From assembly GCA_900555045.1 (NCBI GenBank), contig USJW01000004.1:16947-80946 (forward strand): a DNA stretch of 64,000 bases, written 5' to 3'. The DNA is from an uncultured Clostridium sp. GTDB lineage: Bacteria; Bacillota; Clostridia; Lachnospirales; Lachnospiraceae. Position 1 is the stretch's first letter. Each line of letters begins with the position of its first letter. Under the pieces are notes generated by a model. It was not told the DNA's origin, did not search any database, and worked only from the letters and a program-made list of their open reading frames with translations. The translations under genes and the position numbers were made by a program. Of the stretch, positions 41,702-49,924 are shown piece by piece.

Positions 41702-42970
41702 ATGGATGAACGCTTGAACGATACGAACCACGGGACGCCCCCCAAGGGGGATGCGCCGGAAGTGATGAACGGGCAGGAGAACGGCCGCGACGACGAACGG
41801 GAGCGGCTTTTGGCACAGACGTATATGGAAATCGAACAGATGAAGGCGGCCGCTATGGAGGAGATTCACTCTTCTGCGGCGGCCTATGTCCATATGCAGG
41901 TGGAGCAGGCCTGCGCCCGGGCGGCGGAGGAGACCAGAGCGCAGATTTACATGGAGGAGCAGTACAAGGTCGCTCTGGCCAAGGAGCAGTCCCGGCAGTT
42001 TTCGCGGCTGGGGCTTACGCTGTTTGCCTTTTTCGCCGTAACCTTTGCCGTGCAGTTGGCCGGGGCCGCCGTGCTGGGCGTGTTTTCGGCGATCAGCGGC
42101 GCAGACCCGGACATGGAAAACCCGATTTTTCTGATGCTGTTCTCCGCGATCCCGATGTACGCGGTGGCGTTCCCTGTGGCGGTGGCGCTCATGCACATGA
42201 TCCCGCGGCAGGGCAGGGCGGGCGGGGAGCGCTGGAGCGCCCTAAAGCTGATCGCCTGCTTTGTGATCAGCGTGGGAATCGGTTTCCTCGGAAATATCAT
42301 CGGACAGGTGGTGAATCTGTTTACCTCAAGCGGAGGCAGCTCCTCCAGCCTGATGGATGAGATGCTCGTGGGGGGCGGTATGCTGTTAAACATCGCGGTG
42401 GTGGTGTTCGCCGCGCCCATCGTGGAGGAGCTGCTGTTCCGGAAGCTTTTGATCGACCGCATCGCCGCCTACGGGGACGGGGTGGCGGTGCTGGTTTCCG
42501 GACTGCTGTTCGGCCTGGCTCACGGGAATTTCTCACAGTTTTTCTACGCCTTCGGGATCGGAGCGCTGTGGGCCTACGTGTACGTGAAGACGGGGAATGT
42601 GGGCTACACCATCGCCTTCCACATGCTCTTTAACCTGATCGGCGGCGTGTTCACCGTGGAGCTCAGCAAGGGGATGATGGGCCTTGCGGACCCGGCGGGG
42701 TTGGAGGCCCGGCTGGAGCTGCTCTTCGGGATGGATTTCGGGCCGGCGTTCGAGGCGGTCTGCACCCTCCTGATGTTCGCGTACCTGCTGTTCTCCTTCG
42801 CCTGCATGGTCGGAGGGGCCGCAATCCTCATCGCCTGCCGGAGGGAGATCCGTTTCAGGCCCGGGGAGCGCCCCATCGCCTTCGGGAGAAGGTTCTCCAC
42901 CGTGGTGTTCAATCCGGGCGTGCTGCTTTTCCTGGGGGGCTGCCTCTGGATGTTCTGGCTTCAGATGTAA
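41702..42970 (+). CDS. CPBP-family intramembrane metalloprotease
   Basis: A 422-residue protein. The first 95 residues are hydrophilic and coiled-coil-like (EIEQMKAAAMEEIHSSAAAYVHMQVEQA), then about eight transmembrane helices. Protease motifs are FAAPIVEELLFRKLLIDRI (EExxxR) near residue 240 and LLFGLAHGNFSQF (FxxxxHG) near residue 265, followed by AFHMLFNLIGG with the third histidine/asparagine site. The family includes Rce1-like CAAX proteases and bacteriocin self-immunity proteins. The long N-terminal coiled coil is unusual and may bind a cytoplasmic partner. It starts 27 bp after fprA and may be co-transcribed with it; the link to oxygen defence is unclear. Confidence 0.87.
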   Translation: MDERLNDTNHGTPPKGDAPEVMNGQENGRDDERERLLAQTYMEIEQMKAAAMEEIHSSAAAYVHMQVEQACARAAEETRAQIYMEEQYKVALAKEQSRQFSRLGLTLFAFFAVTFAVQLAGAAVLGVFSAISGADPDMENPIFLMLFSAIPMYAVAFPVAVALMHMIPRQGRAGGERWSALKLIACFVISVGIGFLGNIIGQVVNLFTSSGGSSSSLMDEMLVGGGMLLNIAVVVFAAPIVEELLFRKLLIDRIAAYGDGVAVLVSGLLFGLAHGNFSQFFYAFGIGALWAYVYVKTGNVGYTIAFHMLFNLIGGVFTVELSKGMMGLADPAGLEARLELLFGMDFGPAFEAVCTLLMFAYLLFSFACMVGGAAILIACRREIRFRPGERPIAFGRRFSTVVFNPGVLLFLGGCLWMFWLQM

Positions 42971-43005
42971 CAGCTTTTGTTATAGCTGTCATAGCATTTA
43001 GATAT

Positions 43006-43034
43006 TTGACGAAACGGGCGGGCAGAGTTATACT
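43006..43034 (+). promoter_or_regulatory. Promoter of the AEC transporter gene
   Basis: TTGACG (43006-43011), 17-bp spacer, TATACT (43029-43034), 39 bp before the start codon. Confidence 0.78.
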
Positions 43035-43072
43035 TTGTCTGATTCTAAAGAGAAGACAGAGGATGAACGAAC

Positions 43073-43984
43073 ATGAATTTTGACAATCTGTTTACGATGC
43101 AGGGGATGCTCTTTTCCCTCCTGCTGTTGGGCTTGCTGCTGCGAAAAATCGGTATGATCACGGACGAGAACCGGGGACTTTTGACGGAGCTGGTGATCAA
43201 CGTGACGCTCCCGTGCAGCATCATAAAGTCCTTTGAGATGGAGTTCAGCGCGGAGATTCTGAGGAGCTGCATGGTCATATTCCTGGTGGCTGTGGTGATC
43301 CAGGTGGGCTCCTACGCGTTAAGCTTTGTGCTCTACCCGTCCATGGACCGCAGTCGCAGAAAGGTGCTCCAGTACGCCACCATTTGCTCCAACGCGGGGA
43401 TTCTGGGAAATCCCATCGCGGAGGGGATATTTGGGGCCCTGGGGCTTTTGTACGCCTCCGTGTACCTGATTCCGCAGCGGACCTTCATGTGGTCGCTGGG
43501 GCTGACCTACTTCACGGAGTGCCCGGACAAGAAGCAGCTGGTGAAAAAGGTGGCCACCCATCCCTGCATCATCGCGGTGGCCATCGGGCTGGTACTCATG
43601 GTCACGCAGCTGCGGCTTCCCGGCTTTGTGGACCAGACGGTGCGGACGCTGGCGGGAGCCAACACCGGGGTGTCCATGCTGTTTATCGGGAGCATCCTGG
43701 CGGGGCAGAGCTTTAAGGCGATGTGGACTCCGCTGACGGCCTACTACTCCTTTATACGGCTGTTTCTGGTGCCGTTTCTCACCTGGCTGCCCTGCACGCT
43801 GCTGGGCTTAGATCCCCTGGTGACCGGCGTGGCGGTGGTGCTGGCGGGGATGCCGGCGGCCAGCGTGACGGCGATTCTGGCCGCAAAGTACAACTGTGAT
43901 GAGGTGTTTGCGACGAAGTGCGTGGTCTCCTCCACGCTGCTGTCCATGGTGACGGCTCCGCTGTGGTGTCTGTTTTTGGCGTAG
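43073..43984 (+). CDS. AEC-family transporter
   Basis: A 303-residue membrane protein with about ten helices of the auxin efflux carrier family. Recognisable features are LRKIGMITDENRGLLTELVINVTLPCSIIKSFE near residue 25 with the conserved Asn-x-Thr-x-Pro-Cys stretch, ATICSNAGILGNPIAEGIFGALGLLYAS near residue 102 and VLAGMPAASVTAILAAKYNCDEVFATKCVVSSTLLSM at the end. Bacterial members move organic acids such as malate, malonate or lactate. It has its own promoter and terminator. Its position just before an organic acid locus is suggestive but it is a separate transcript. Confidence 0.87.
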   Translation: MNFDNLFTMQGMLFSLLLLGLLLRKIGMITDENRGLLTELVINVTLPCSIIKSFEMEFSAEILRSCMVIFLVAVVIQVGSYALSFVLYPSMDRSRRKVLQYATICSNAGILGNPIAEGIFGALGLLYASVYLIPQRTFMWSLGLTYFTECPDKKQLVKKVATHPCIIAVAIGLVLMVTQLRLPGFVDQTVRTLAGANTGVSMLFIGSILAGQSFKAMWTPLTAYYSFIRLFLVPFLTWLPCTLLGLDPLVTGVAVVLAGMPAASVTAILAAKYNCDEVFATKCVVSSTLLSMVTAPLWCLFLA

Positions 43985-44013
43985 CGGATGGGACAATGTG
44001 AGACAATATGAGG

Positions 44014-44063
44014 CAGGGCGAACGTTCCGGTGACATATCAGGAACGGTTCGCCCTGTTTTTTT
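44014..44063 (+). terminator. Rho-independent terminator after the AEC gene
   Basis: CAGGGCGAACGTTCC (44014-44028) pairs with GGAACGGTTCGCCCTG (44041-44056; one bulged base), followed by seven T residues (44057-44063). Confidence 0.93.
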
Positions 44064-44119
44064 GTGCGGGAAATACTCATATAGTTATAGGGAAAAATAT
44101 ATAACTTTTATATTAAACC

Positions 44120-44154
44120 ATATATTTTACTTATGTGATGTTCCCCTTTATAAT
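44120..44154 (+). promoter_or_regulatory. Promoter and putative LysR box of the organic acid locus
   Basis: TTTACT (44126-44131), 17-bp spacer, TATAAT (44149-44154). Overlapping the -35 is ATATATTTTACTTATG (44120-44135), which matches ATGTATTTCACCTATG (49806-49821) before the symporter gene at 13 of 16 positions. The inverted AGTTATA/TATAACT pair just upstream (about 44085-44106) may also belong to the control region. The LysR protein at the end of the locus is the likely ligand. Confidence 0.55.
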
Positions 44155-44183
44155 GTAAGTAAACAGGGAAGGAGGAGAGAGCT

Positions 44184-44822
44184 TTGGGAGAACGAGAGAG
44201 GGCCAAGGATGGGCTTTGGGAGCTGTTTGAGAGGCTTCGGGCGTTCACGGCGCCGGAGCTGTGCGACGGAGCGGGGCTGTTTCGGGCGATGGACTACCAC
44301 ATCAAGCCGCGGGCCGGGAGAAAGAAGACTGTGGGCCGCGCGCTGACGGTGCGGGTGCCCGCCGGTGAGGGGGCTATCGTGACGGAGGCCATCGAGCGGG
44401 CCGGAGCGGGCGATGTGATCGTGATCGCCGGGCAGGGCGTCTGCCAGTGCGCCTACTGGGGCGACCACCGCAGCTACTGCGCGCGCTTTCAGGGAGCCGA
44501 GGGCGTGGTCATCGACGGGGCCTTCCGGGATCTGGAGGGCTGCGAGGAGGTGGGCTTTCCGGTGTTTGCCAGGGCGCTCTCCTGCGGAACCGCCCAGAAG
44601 ACCGGGGCCGGGCAGATCAATGTGCCAGTCAGCTGCGGAGGCGTGACGGTGAACCCGGGGGACCTGATCGTGGGCGACGTGAACGGCGTCTGCGTGATTC
44701 CAATGGATGAGGCGGAAGCGGTGCTTGAGCGGGCTACAAAAAAGGCGGAGGCCCAGAGGCGGACCGTGGAGGAGATGGAGCGCACCGGGAAATTGATGAC
44801 GAAGATTCGCTGGCAGCCGTAA
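44184..44822 (+). CDS. RraA-like aldolase/decarboxylase (HMG/CHA aldolase family)
   Basis: A 212-residue cytoplasmic protein of the RraA/MenG-like family. The active-site segments are VIVIAGQGVCQCAYWGDHRSYCARFQGAEGVVIDGAFRDLEG (the G-x-x-x-x-A-x-WG region and the conserved V-I-D-G-x-x-R-D motif near residue 115) and FPVFARALSCGTAQKTGAGQ. Catalytic relatives cleave 4-hydroxy-4-methyl-2-oxoglutarate or 4-carboxy-4-hydroxy-2-oxoadipate to pyruvate plus a 2-oxoacid and decarboxylate oxaloacetate; others inhibit RNase E. The TTG start is supported by AAGGAGG eight bases upstream. As first gene of an operon with a hydratase, a dehydrogenase and an isomerase, it is more likely an enzyme than an RNase inhibitor. 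Confidence 0.82.
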   Translation: MGERERAKDGLWELFERLRAFTAPELCDGAGLFRAMDYHIKPRAGRKKTVGRALTVRVPAGEGAIVTEAIERAGAGDVIVIAGQGVCQCAYWGDHRSYCARFQGAEGVVIDGAFRDLEGCEEVGFPVFARALSCGTAQKTGAGQINVPVSCGGVTVNPGDLIVGDVNGVCVIPMDEAEAVLERATKKAEAQRRTVEEMERTGKLMTKIRWQP

Positions 44823-44920
44823 GGCGGGGCAAGCCGGACGGGGAGATACCTGGCCCGGGGCGGCCCGCAGGCCGTTATGACTAAAGTAACCAAAAATTTT
44901 TTCAAAGAGGGGAAACAGAT

Positions 44921-47179
44921 ATGATACGATTGACAGACCGGCCCGTGCGGCTTAGCGGGATGGAGTGTCCGGCGCCGTTGTCGGAAGGGGCAAATCCGGC
45001 CGAGGGGCGAGAGAGGACCATGGCCTACCGGATTTTGAAGGCTCACAACCAGTGGGATAACATGGAGGATCTGAGGCTCAAATTTGACGCCCTGGTCTCG
45101 CCGGACAACAACTATGTGAGCATTCTGCAGACGGCCAGGGCCAGCGGGATTGAGCGCTTCCCGGTGCCCTACGTGCTCAGCAACTGCCACAACACGCTGT
45201 GCGCGGTGGGCGGGACCATCAACGAGGACGACCACGTGTTCGGCTTATCGAACGTGAAGCGCTACGGCGGAATCTTCGTGCCCCCCTACCGGGCGGTGCT
45301 GCACCAGTACATGCGGGAGATGATGGCCGGGGGCGGAAAGATGATCCTGGGCTCCGACAGCCACACCCGTTACGGCGCCCTGGGCACCATGGGAATCGGC
45401 GAGGGCGGCGGCGAGGTGGCCAAGCAGCTTTTGGGCCGCACCTACGACTTAAAGCGCCCGCCGGTGATCGCCGTGTGGCTCACCGGAAAGCCCCGCCCCG
45501 GCGTGGGCCCCATGGACGTGGCGCTGACGCTGGTGGGAGCCACCTTCGCGAACGGCTTTAACAAGAACAAGATTCTGGAGTTTGTGGGCCCCGGAATCCG
45601 GGAGCTGTCCGTGGAGTACCGCATGGGAATCGACGTGATGACCACCGAGAGTGCGGCCTTAAGCAGCATCTGGATGACCGATGAGCCGGTGCAGGAGTAT
45701 CTGAAGATGCACGGCCGGGAGGCGGACTACCGGCAGCTGGCGCCCGAGGACGGCGCATGCTACGACGGGCTGATCGAGATCGACCTGTCCACGGTGGAGT
45801 GCATGATCGCCCTGCCGTATCACCCCAGCCGGGCGATGTCCATCCGGGAGCTCAAGGAAAACCTGGAGGAGACCCTGGCCCAGGTGGAAGCAGACGGGCA
45901 GAAGATCAAGGGGAGTGCCGGGGAGCCCTTCCATCTGACGGACAAAATCCGGGACGGGGAGCTGTACGTGGACCAGGCGCTGGTCAGCGGCTGCAGCGGC
46001 GGCATGTTCGAGAACATCTCGGCCATGGCGGACATCCTGGACGGGCACTCCATAAGCGGAGGCGGGATCAGCCTGGGCGTGAACCCGGCCAGTGTGCCGG
46101 TGATGGCGGACCTGATGGCAAAGGGCATCGCCGGGCGTCTGGCGGTGAGCGGAGCGACCCTGCGCCCGGCCATCTGTGGCCCCTGCTTCGGCGTGACGGA
46201 CGTGCCGGCAAACAACCAGCTGTCCATCCGCCACGTGACCCGCAACTACCCCAACCGGGACGGCTCCAAACCAGGCCAGGGGCAGATGGCGGCGGTGGCC
46301 CTGATGGACGCCCGGTCCATCGCGGCGACGGTCCGAAACGGCGGGCGCCTGACCGCGGCCACGGAGCTTGCGGATGTGGAGTACGCGGACGTCTCCTACC
46401 ACTTTGACCCGGCCATCTATAAGGGGCAGGTGTACGATCGGTTTGGAAACGCCGACCCGGAGGAGCCGTTGGTGATGGGACCCAACATCGGAGAGTGGCC
46501 GGGGATGGAGCCGCTGCATGAGCACCTGCTTTTAAAGGTGGCGGGCGCCTACGATTCCTCGGTGACCACCGACGAGCTGGTTCCCTCCGGGGAGGCTTCC
46601 TCCTACCGCTCCAACCCGGAAAAGCTGGCGGGCTACACCCTGATCAGCCGCGATCCGGAGTACGTGGGGCGCGCCAGAGCGGTTCGGGCCCAGGAGCGGC
46701 AGCTGCGGGAGGCAGGCCTGTCCGCTGTCACGGACGAGAAGGCGAAATCGCTCATCGAGGCGCTGTGCAAAGAGCTCGGGTGCACGGAGAATGAGATCGC
46801 CCTGGGAAGCGTGATCTGCGGCCCGCAGATCGGCGACGGCTCCTCCAGAGAGCAGGCGGCCAGCAGCCAGAAGGTGTTGGGCGGCCTGGCGGACCTGGCG
46901 GGCGAGTACGCGACCAAGCGGTACCGCTCCAACCTGATCAACTGGGGAATTCTTCCACTGATCACCCGGGAGGACCTGGGGGATATGCAGGAGGGCGACT
47001 ATCTGCTGGTCTCCGGAATCCGCACCTGCCTGGAGGCTGGAAATACGGAGATCACCGTGCGGCGGCTGGGCAGCCGTCCGAGAGAGATCGCCTGCACCCT
47101 GGGGCAGATGACAGCTGAGGAGCGGAAAATTTTACTGGCGGGATGCCTGATCAACTATTATGCGGGAGAGCGCAACTGA
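44921..47179 (+). CDS. Aconitase-family hydratase (YbhJ-like)
   Basis: A 752-residue protein of the aconitase superfamily. MILGSDSHTRYGALGTMGIGEGGGEVAKQLL near residue 143 is the aconitase GTDSHT motif. [4Fe-4S] ligand cysteines are suggested by SGCSGGMFEN near residue 358 and ICGPCFGVTD near residue 424. A C-terminal swivelling domain (about 580-752) is fused, with GSVICGPQIGDGSSREQAASSQKVLGG. It is shorter than AcnA (about 890) and longer than LeuC, matching the YbhJ group. In E. coli ybhJ lies in a cluster with a PrpF-like isomerase, a tricarboxylate transporter and a LysR gene, as far as I recall. It should add or remove water on a tricarboxylate such as an aconitate. Confidence 0.85.
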   Translation: MIRLTDRPVRLSGMECPAPLSEGANPAEGRERTMAYRILKAHNQWDNMEDLRLKFDALVSPDNNYVSILQTARASGIERFPVPYVLSNCHNTLCAVGGTINEDDHVFGLSNVKRYGGIFVPPYRAVLHQYMREMMAGGGKMILGSDSHTRYGALGTMGIGEGGGEVAKQLLGRTYDLKRPPVIAVWLTGKPRPGVGPMDVALTLVGATFANGFNKNKILEFVGPGIRELSVEYRMGIDVMTTESAALSSIWMTDEPVQEYLKMHGREADYRQLAPEDGACYDGLIEIDLSTVECMIALPYHPSRAMSIRELKENLEETLAQVEADGQKIKGSAGEPFHLTDKIRDGELYVDQALVSGCSGGMFENISAMADILDGHSISGGGISLGVNPASVPVMADLMAKGIAGRLAVSGATLRPAICGPCFGVTDVPANNQLSIRHVTRNYPNRDGSKPGQGQMAAVALMDARSIAATVRNGGRLTAATELADVEYADVSYHFDPAIYKGQVYDRFGNADPEEPLVMGPNIGEWPGMEPLHEHLLLKVAGAYDSSVTTDELVPSGEASSYRSNPEKLAGYTLISRDPEYVGRARAVRAQERQLREAGLSAVTDEKAKSLIEALCKELGCTENEIALGSVICGPQIGDGSSREQAASSQKVLGGLADLAGEYATKRYRSNLINWGILPLITREDLGDMQEGDYLLVSGIRTCLEAGNTEITVRRLGSRPREIACTLGQMTAEERKILLAGCLINYYAGERN

Positions 47180-47199
47180 GAATAAAGGAGAAGAGAACA

Positions 47200-48372
47200 A
47201 TGAGTGTGGATGCGAATATTGCGGCGGCACAGGAAAAATTTGCGGAGCTGATCCAGTCGGAGTATCAGCGGATTGAGCGGATGAAGGCGGACAACGAGGT
47301 GACGGACTTCGCCAAGCTTGACAAAATCGTGGTGGGAATTCTGCCGGGAGACGGCATCGGCCCCATCATCATGAAGCAGGCGCTCAGGGTGCTTTCTAAT
47401 TTGATGGCGCCTGAGATCGCCTCCGGGCGCGTGGAGGTGCGGACCATCGAGGGCATGACCATCGAGAATCGGGCCGCCAAGCTCCAGAGCCTGCCGGACG
47501 AGGTGTTCGAGGAGGTCAAAAAGTGCAACGTGCTGTTGAAGGGCCCCATGGTGACGCCCAGGGCTTCCGATCCATGGCCCAACTTAATCAGCGCCAACAG
47601 CCTGCTGCGCCGGGGATTGGAGCTGTTCGCGGCGGTGCGGCCCATCCGCATCCCGGAGAAGAACATCGACTGGACCTTCTTCCGCGAGAACATCGAGGGC
47701 GAGTATATCTGGGGAAATAAGGGAATCCAGGTGAACGAGGATCTGGCCGTGGACTTCAAGGTTCAGACCAAGCAGGGCAGCGAGCGCATCGCCAGAGCGG
47801 CCTTTGAGTTTGCCAGAAAGAACGGAAAGAAGAACGTGACCATCGTGACCAAGGCCAACATTGTGAAATTGGCCGACGGTAACTTCATAAAGGCCGTGCG
47901 CAAGGTGGGCGAGGAGTACCCGGAGATCGAGATCCAGGAGCGCCTGGTGGACGCCATGTGCGCAAAGATGCTGGACCCGGAGTTCAACAAGGGCATCGAG
48001 GTGATCGTGCTGCCGAACCTGTACGGCGACATCGTGACCGACGTGGCGGCGGAGCACCAGGGCGGCCTGGGCACTGCCTCCTCCTCCAACTTAGGCAACA
48101 AGTACGCCATGTTTGAGGCCATCCACGGCACAGCTCCCTTCCTGATCGAGCACAACCGCGGGGACTACGCGGATCCCTGCAGCCTGATCCGGGCGGTGGG
48201 CATGATGATGGCACACATCGGGTACGCGGACCGCAAGCAGATCCTGGAGGACGCGCTGGACATCTGCACCATCACCGAGCGCAAGCGCGTGGTGACCACG
48301 GACAGAGACGGCGCAAGCGCCGAGGAGTTTACGGATTATCTGTTGGAGACCATCGATAAGCTGAAAAAATAA
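47200..48372 (+). CDS. Isocitrate/isopropylmalate-family dehydrogenase
   Basis: A 390-residue NAD(P)-dependent beta-hydroxyacid oxidative decarboxylase. KIVVGILPGDGIGPIIMKQALRVL near residue 45, the substrate-binding segment SANSLLRRGLELFAAVRPIR near residue 135, FFRENIEGEYIWGNKG near residue 162, and the metal-binding VIVLPNLYGDIVTDVAAEHQGGLGTASS near residue 270 are all present. The substrate loop differs from ordinary Icd (SLNVALR) and LeuB, so isocitrate is likely but a homologue is possible. The ATG at 47200 has AAAGGAG nine bases before it; a longer upstream frame overlapping the hydratase gene is less likely. It starts 20 bp after the hydratase gene and would convert its product to a 2-oxoacid. 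Confidence 0.9.
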   Translation: MSVDANIAAAQEKFAELIQSEYQRIERMKADNEVTDFAKLDKIVVGILPGDGIGPIIMKQALRVLSNLMAPEIASGRVEVRTIEGMTIENRAAKLQSLPDEVFEEVKKCNVLLKGPMVTPRASDPWPNLISANSLLRRGLELFAAVRPIRIPEKNIDWTFFRENIEGEYIWGNKGIQVNEDLAVDFKVQTKQGSERIARAAFEFARKNGKKNVTIVTKANIVKLADGNFIKAVRKVGEEYPEIEIQERLVDAMCAKMLDPEFNKGIEVIVLPNLYGDIVTDVAAEHQGGLGTASSSNLGNKYAMFEAIHGTAPFLIEHNRGDYADPCSLIRAVGMMMAHIGYADRKQILEDALDICTITERKRVVTTDRDGASAEEFTDYLLETIDKLKK

Positions 48373-48380
48373 GGGGAGCA

Positions 48381-48410
48381 GCGGGCGGCTGGCGAGGGCC
48401 GGCCGCCTGC
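48381..48410 (+). other. Intercistronic GC-rich hairpin
   Basis: GCGGGCGGC (48381-48389) pairs with GCCGCCTGC (48402-48410), with inner GGC/GCC pairs around a small loop. No T run follows. It separates the dehydrogenase and prpF genes and may act as an mRNA processing or stability element. Confidence 0.5.
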
Positions 48411-48456
48411 TTCCCGTGAAAGTCCGGGCGTACTCCCGGCGGAAAGGGGAAGGAAA

Positions 48457-49599
48457 ATGAGAAAATTTAAGACCGTGTTTATGCGCGGAGGCACCAGCAA
48501 GGGCTGCATGTTCCACAAGGAGGATCTGCCGGAGGACAGAAGTAAATGGGATTCCATCTTTTTACAGGTCATGGGCGACCCGGATCCCAAGCAGATCGAC
48601 GGCCTGGGCGGCACTGTGTCCTCCAACAACAAGATCGTGATTGTCTGGAAGAGTGAGGAGCCGGATGTGGACGTGGAGTACCTGGTGGGTCAGGTGATCG
48701 TCGGGAAGAGCCAGGTGGACTACAAGTCCAACTGCGGCAACATGACGGCTGCGGTGGGCCCCTACGCGGTGGAGGAGGGCATGGTCCCCGTCACGGAGCC
48801 CATCACAACGGTGCGCATGTTGAACCGCAACACGGACAAATACATCAACGTGACCGTGCCCATCGACCCGGAGACGAAGACCTTCGCCCAGGACGGCGAC
48901 TGCCACATCGCGGGCGTGGACGGGACGGCTGCGGAGCTGAAGGTAAACTTCTTAAACCCCGCGGGGGCCAAGACCGGAAAGCTTCTGCCCACCGGAAATG
49001 TGCTGGACGTGCTTGACATCCCGGGCTTCGGGAAGATTGAGGCCAGCATCCTGGACGTGTCCAACCCCATGGTGCTGGTGCGCGCCGAGGACATCGGCAT
49101 GAAGGGAACCGAGCTTCCTGATGCCGTGAACCAGAACAAGGAGGTCTGCGACCTGTTGGAGAAGATCCGCGGCACGGGCGCCTGCATGATGGGCTTTGCC
49201 AAGGATCTGGAGGACGCCACCGCCAACAGCCCGGCCGTGCCGAAGGTGGGCTTCTTCACCGCGCCCGTGTCCTTCACGGACATCGCAGGGGAGCAGGTGA
49301 ACGCGGGGGATATGGACCTGTGCGCCAGAGTGATCTCCGTGTTTAAGTGTCACAAGGCCTGCCCGTTGACCTCCGCCAGCTCCATCTCCGTGGCGGCGCA
49401 GTTAGAGGGGACGATCATCCAGAAGACCCTGGGCAGCTTGAAGAACGAGAGCGGCTGCGTGCGCATCGGCCATCCCAGCGGCGTGATGACCATGTACCCG
49501 GATATTGTCCGGGAGGGCGATGAGCTGAAGCTGCCGGGCGTGGCAGTGCAGCGGACCGCGAGAAGGATTATGGACGGGACGGTGTACGTCCGCGAATAG
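48457..49599 (+). CDS. PrpF-family isomerase (aconitate/oxalomesaconate isomerase-like)
   Basis: A 380-residue protein of the PrpF family, with a diaminopimelate-epimerase-like fold. The N-terminus FKTVFMRGGTSKGCMFHKEDLPEDRSKWDSIFLQVMGDPD with the family Arg-Gly-Gly-Thr-Ser-Lys motif is near residue 8, and VDYKSNCGNMTAAVGPYAVEEGMV near residue 90 contains the catalytic Cys. A second active-site region, GHPSGVMTMYPD, is near residue 340. Known members isomerise 2-methylaconitate or trans-aconitate (PrpF), or tautomerise 4-oxalomesaconate (GalD). Next to an aconitase-family hydratase it most likely converts one unsaturated tricarboxylate isomer to the form the hydratase accepts. GGGGAAGGAA precedes the ATG. 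Confidence 0.9.
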   Translation: MRKFKTVFMRGGTSKGCMFHKEDLPEDRSKWDSIFLQVMGDPDPKQIDGLGGTVSSNNKIVIVWKSEEPDVDVEYLVGQVIVGKSQVDYKSNCGNMTAAVGPYAVEEGMVPVTEPITTVRMLNRNTDKYINVTVPIDPETKTFAQDGDCHIAGVDGTAAELKVNFLNPAGAKTGKLLPTGNVLDVLDIPGFGKIEASILDVSNPMVLVRAEDIGMKGTELPDAVNQNKEVCDLLEKIRGTGACMMGFAKDLEDATANSPAVPKVGFFTAPVSFTDIAGEQVNAGDMDLCARVISVFKCHKACPLTSASSISVAAQLEGTIIQKTLGSLKNESGCVRIGHPSGVMTMYPDIVREGDELKLPGVAVQRTARRIMDGTVYVRE

Positions 49600-49608
49600 A
49601 GGACTGAA

Positions 49609-49790
49609 ACGGCACGCTGTGCGCCAGCAGCGATTTGCCGCTTAAGACGAACCTGTTTATTGAGGTCATGTACTACGACCGGGAGGTGGACCGGGGGACG
49701 GTAAACGACTTCCTGACCGGAGGATATTACAAACGGGCGGCGCGCTTTGTGGGGGAGCGCCGGGAAAAAAATATAGGGAAATCTGTATAA
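49609..49790 (+). pseudogene. Possible gene remnant before the symporter gene
   Basis: A stop-free frame of about 60 codons ends at TAA 49788-49790 and reads LPLKTNLFIEVMYYDREVD, then RGTVNDFLTGGYYKRAARFV. The composition looks coding, but there is no start codon with a ribosome binding site, and an in-frame TGA lies at the left edge. It may be the 3' end of a decayed gene. I do not recognise the family. The rest of the 325-bp gap holds the LysR-box-like motif (49806-49821), a TATAAT at 49786-49791 and a GGAGG-rich stretch. Confidence 0.35.
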
Positions 49791-49805
49791 TGGTTATTTG
49801 AAACT

Positions 49806-49821
49806 ATGTATTTCACCTATG
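49806..49821 (+). promoter_or_regulatory. Putative LysR box before the symporter gene
   Basis: ATGTATTTCACCTATG matches the element at 44120-44135 at 13 of 16 positions. It lies about 100 bp before the symporter start. Two direct CTATG copies flank the middle. Control by the LysR protein at 52132-53091 is inferred from the pairing of sites. Confidence 0.45.
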
Positions 49822-49924
49822 CTTCGTTATCATTTAAACTATAGGTAACATCCACGGCTGGTTTAGGAGGTGAGAGAGGGAGGCCGGCGGATCAATCGTA
49901 TATGAAAAAGGGGGACTTATTACT

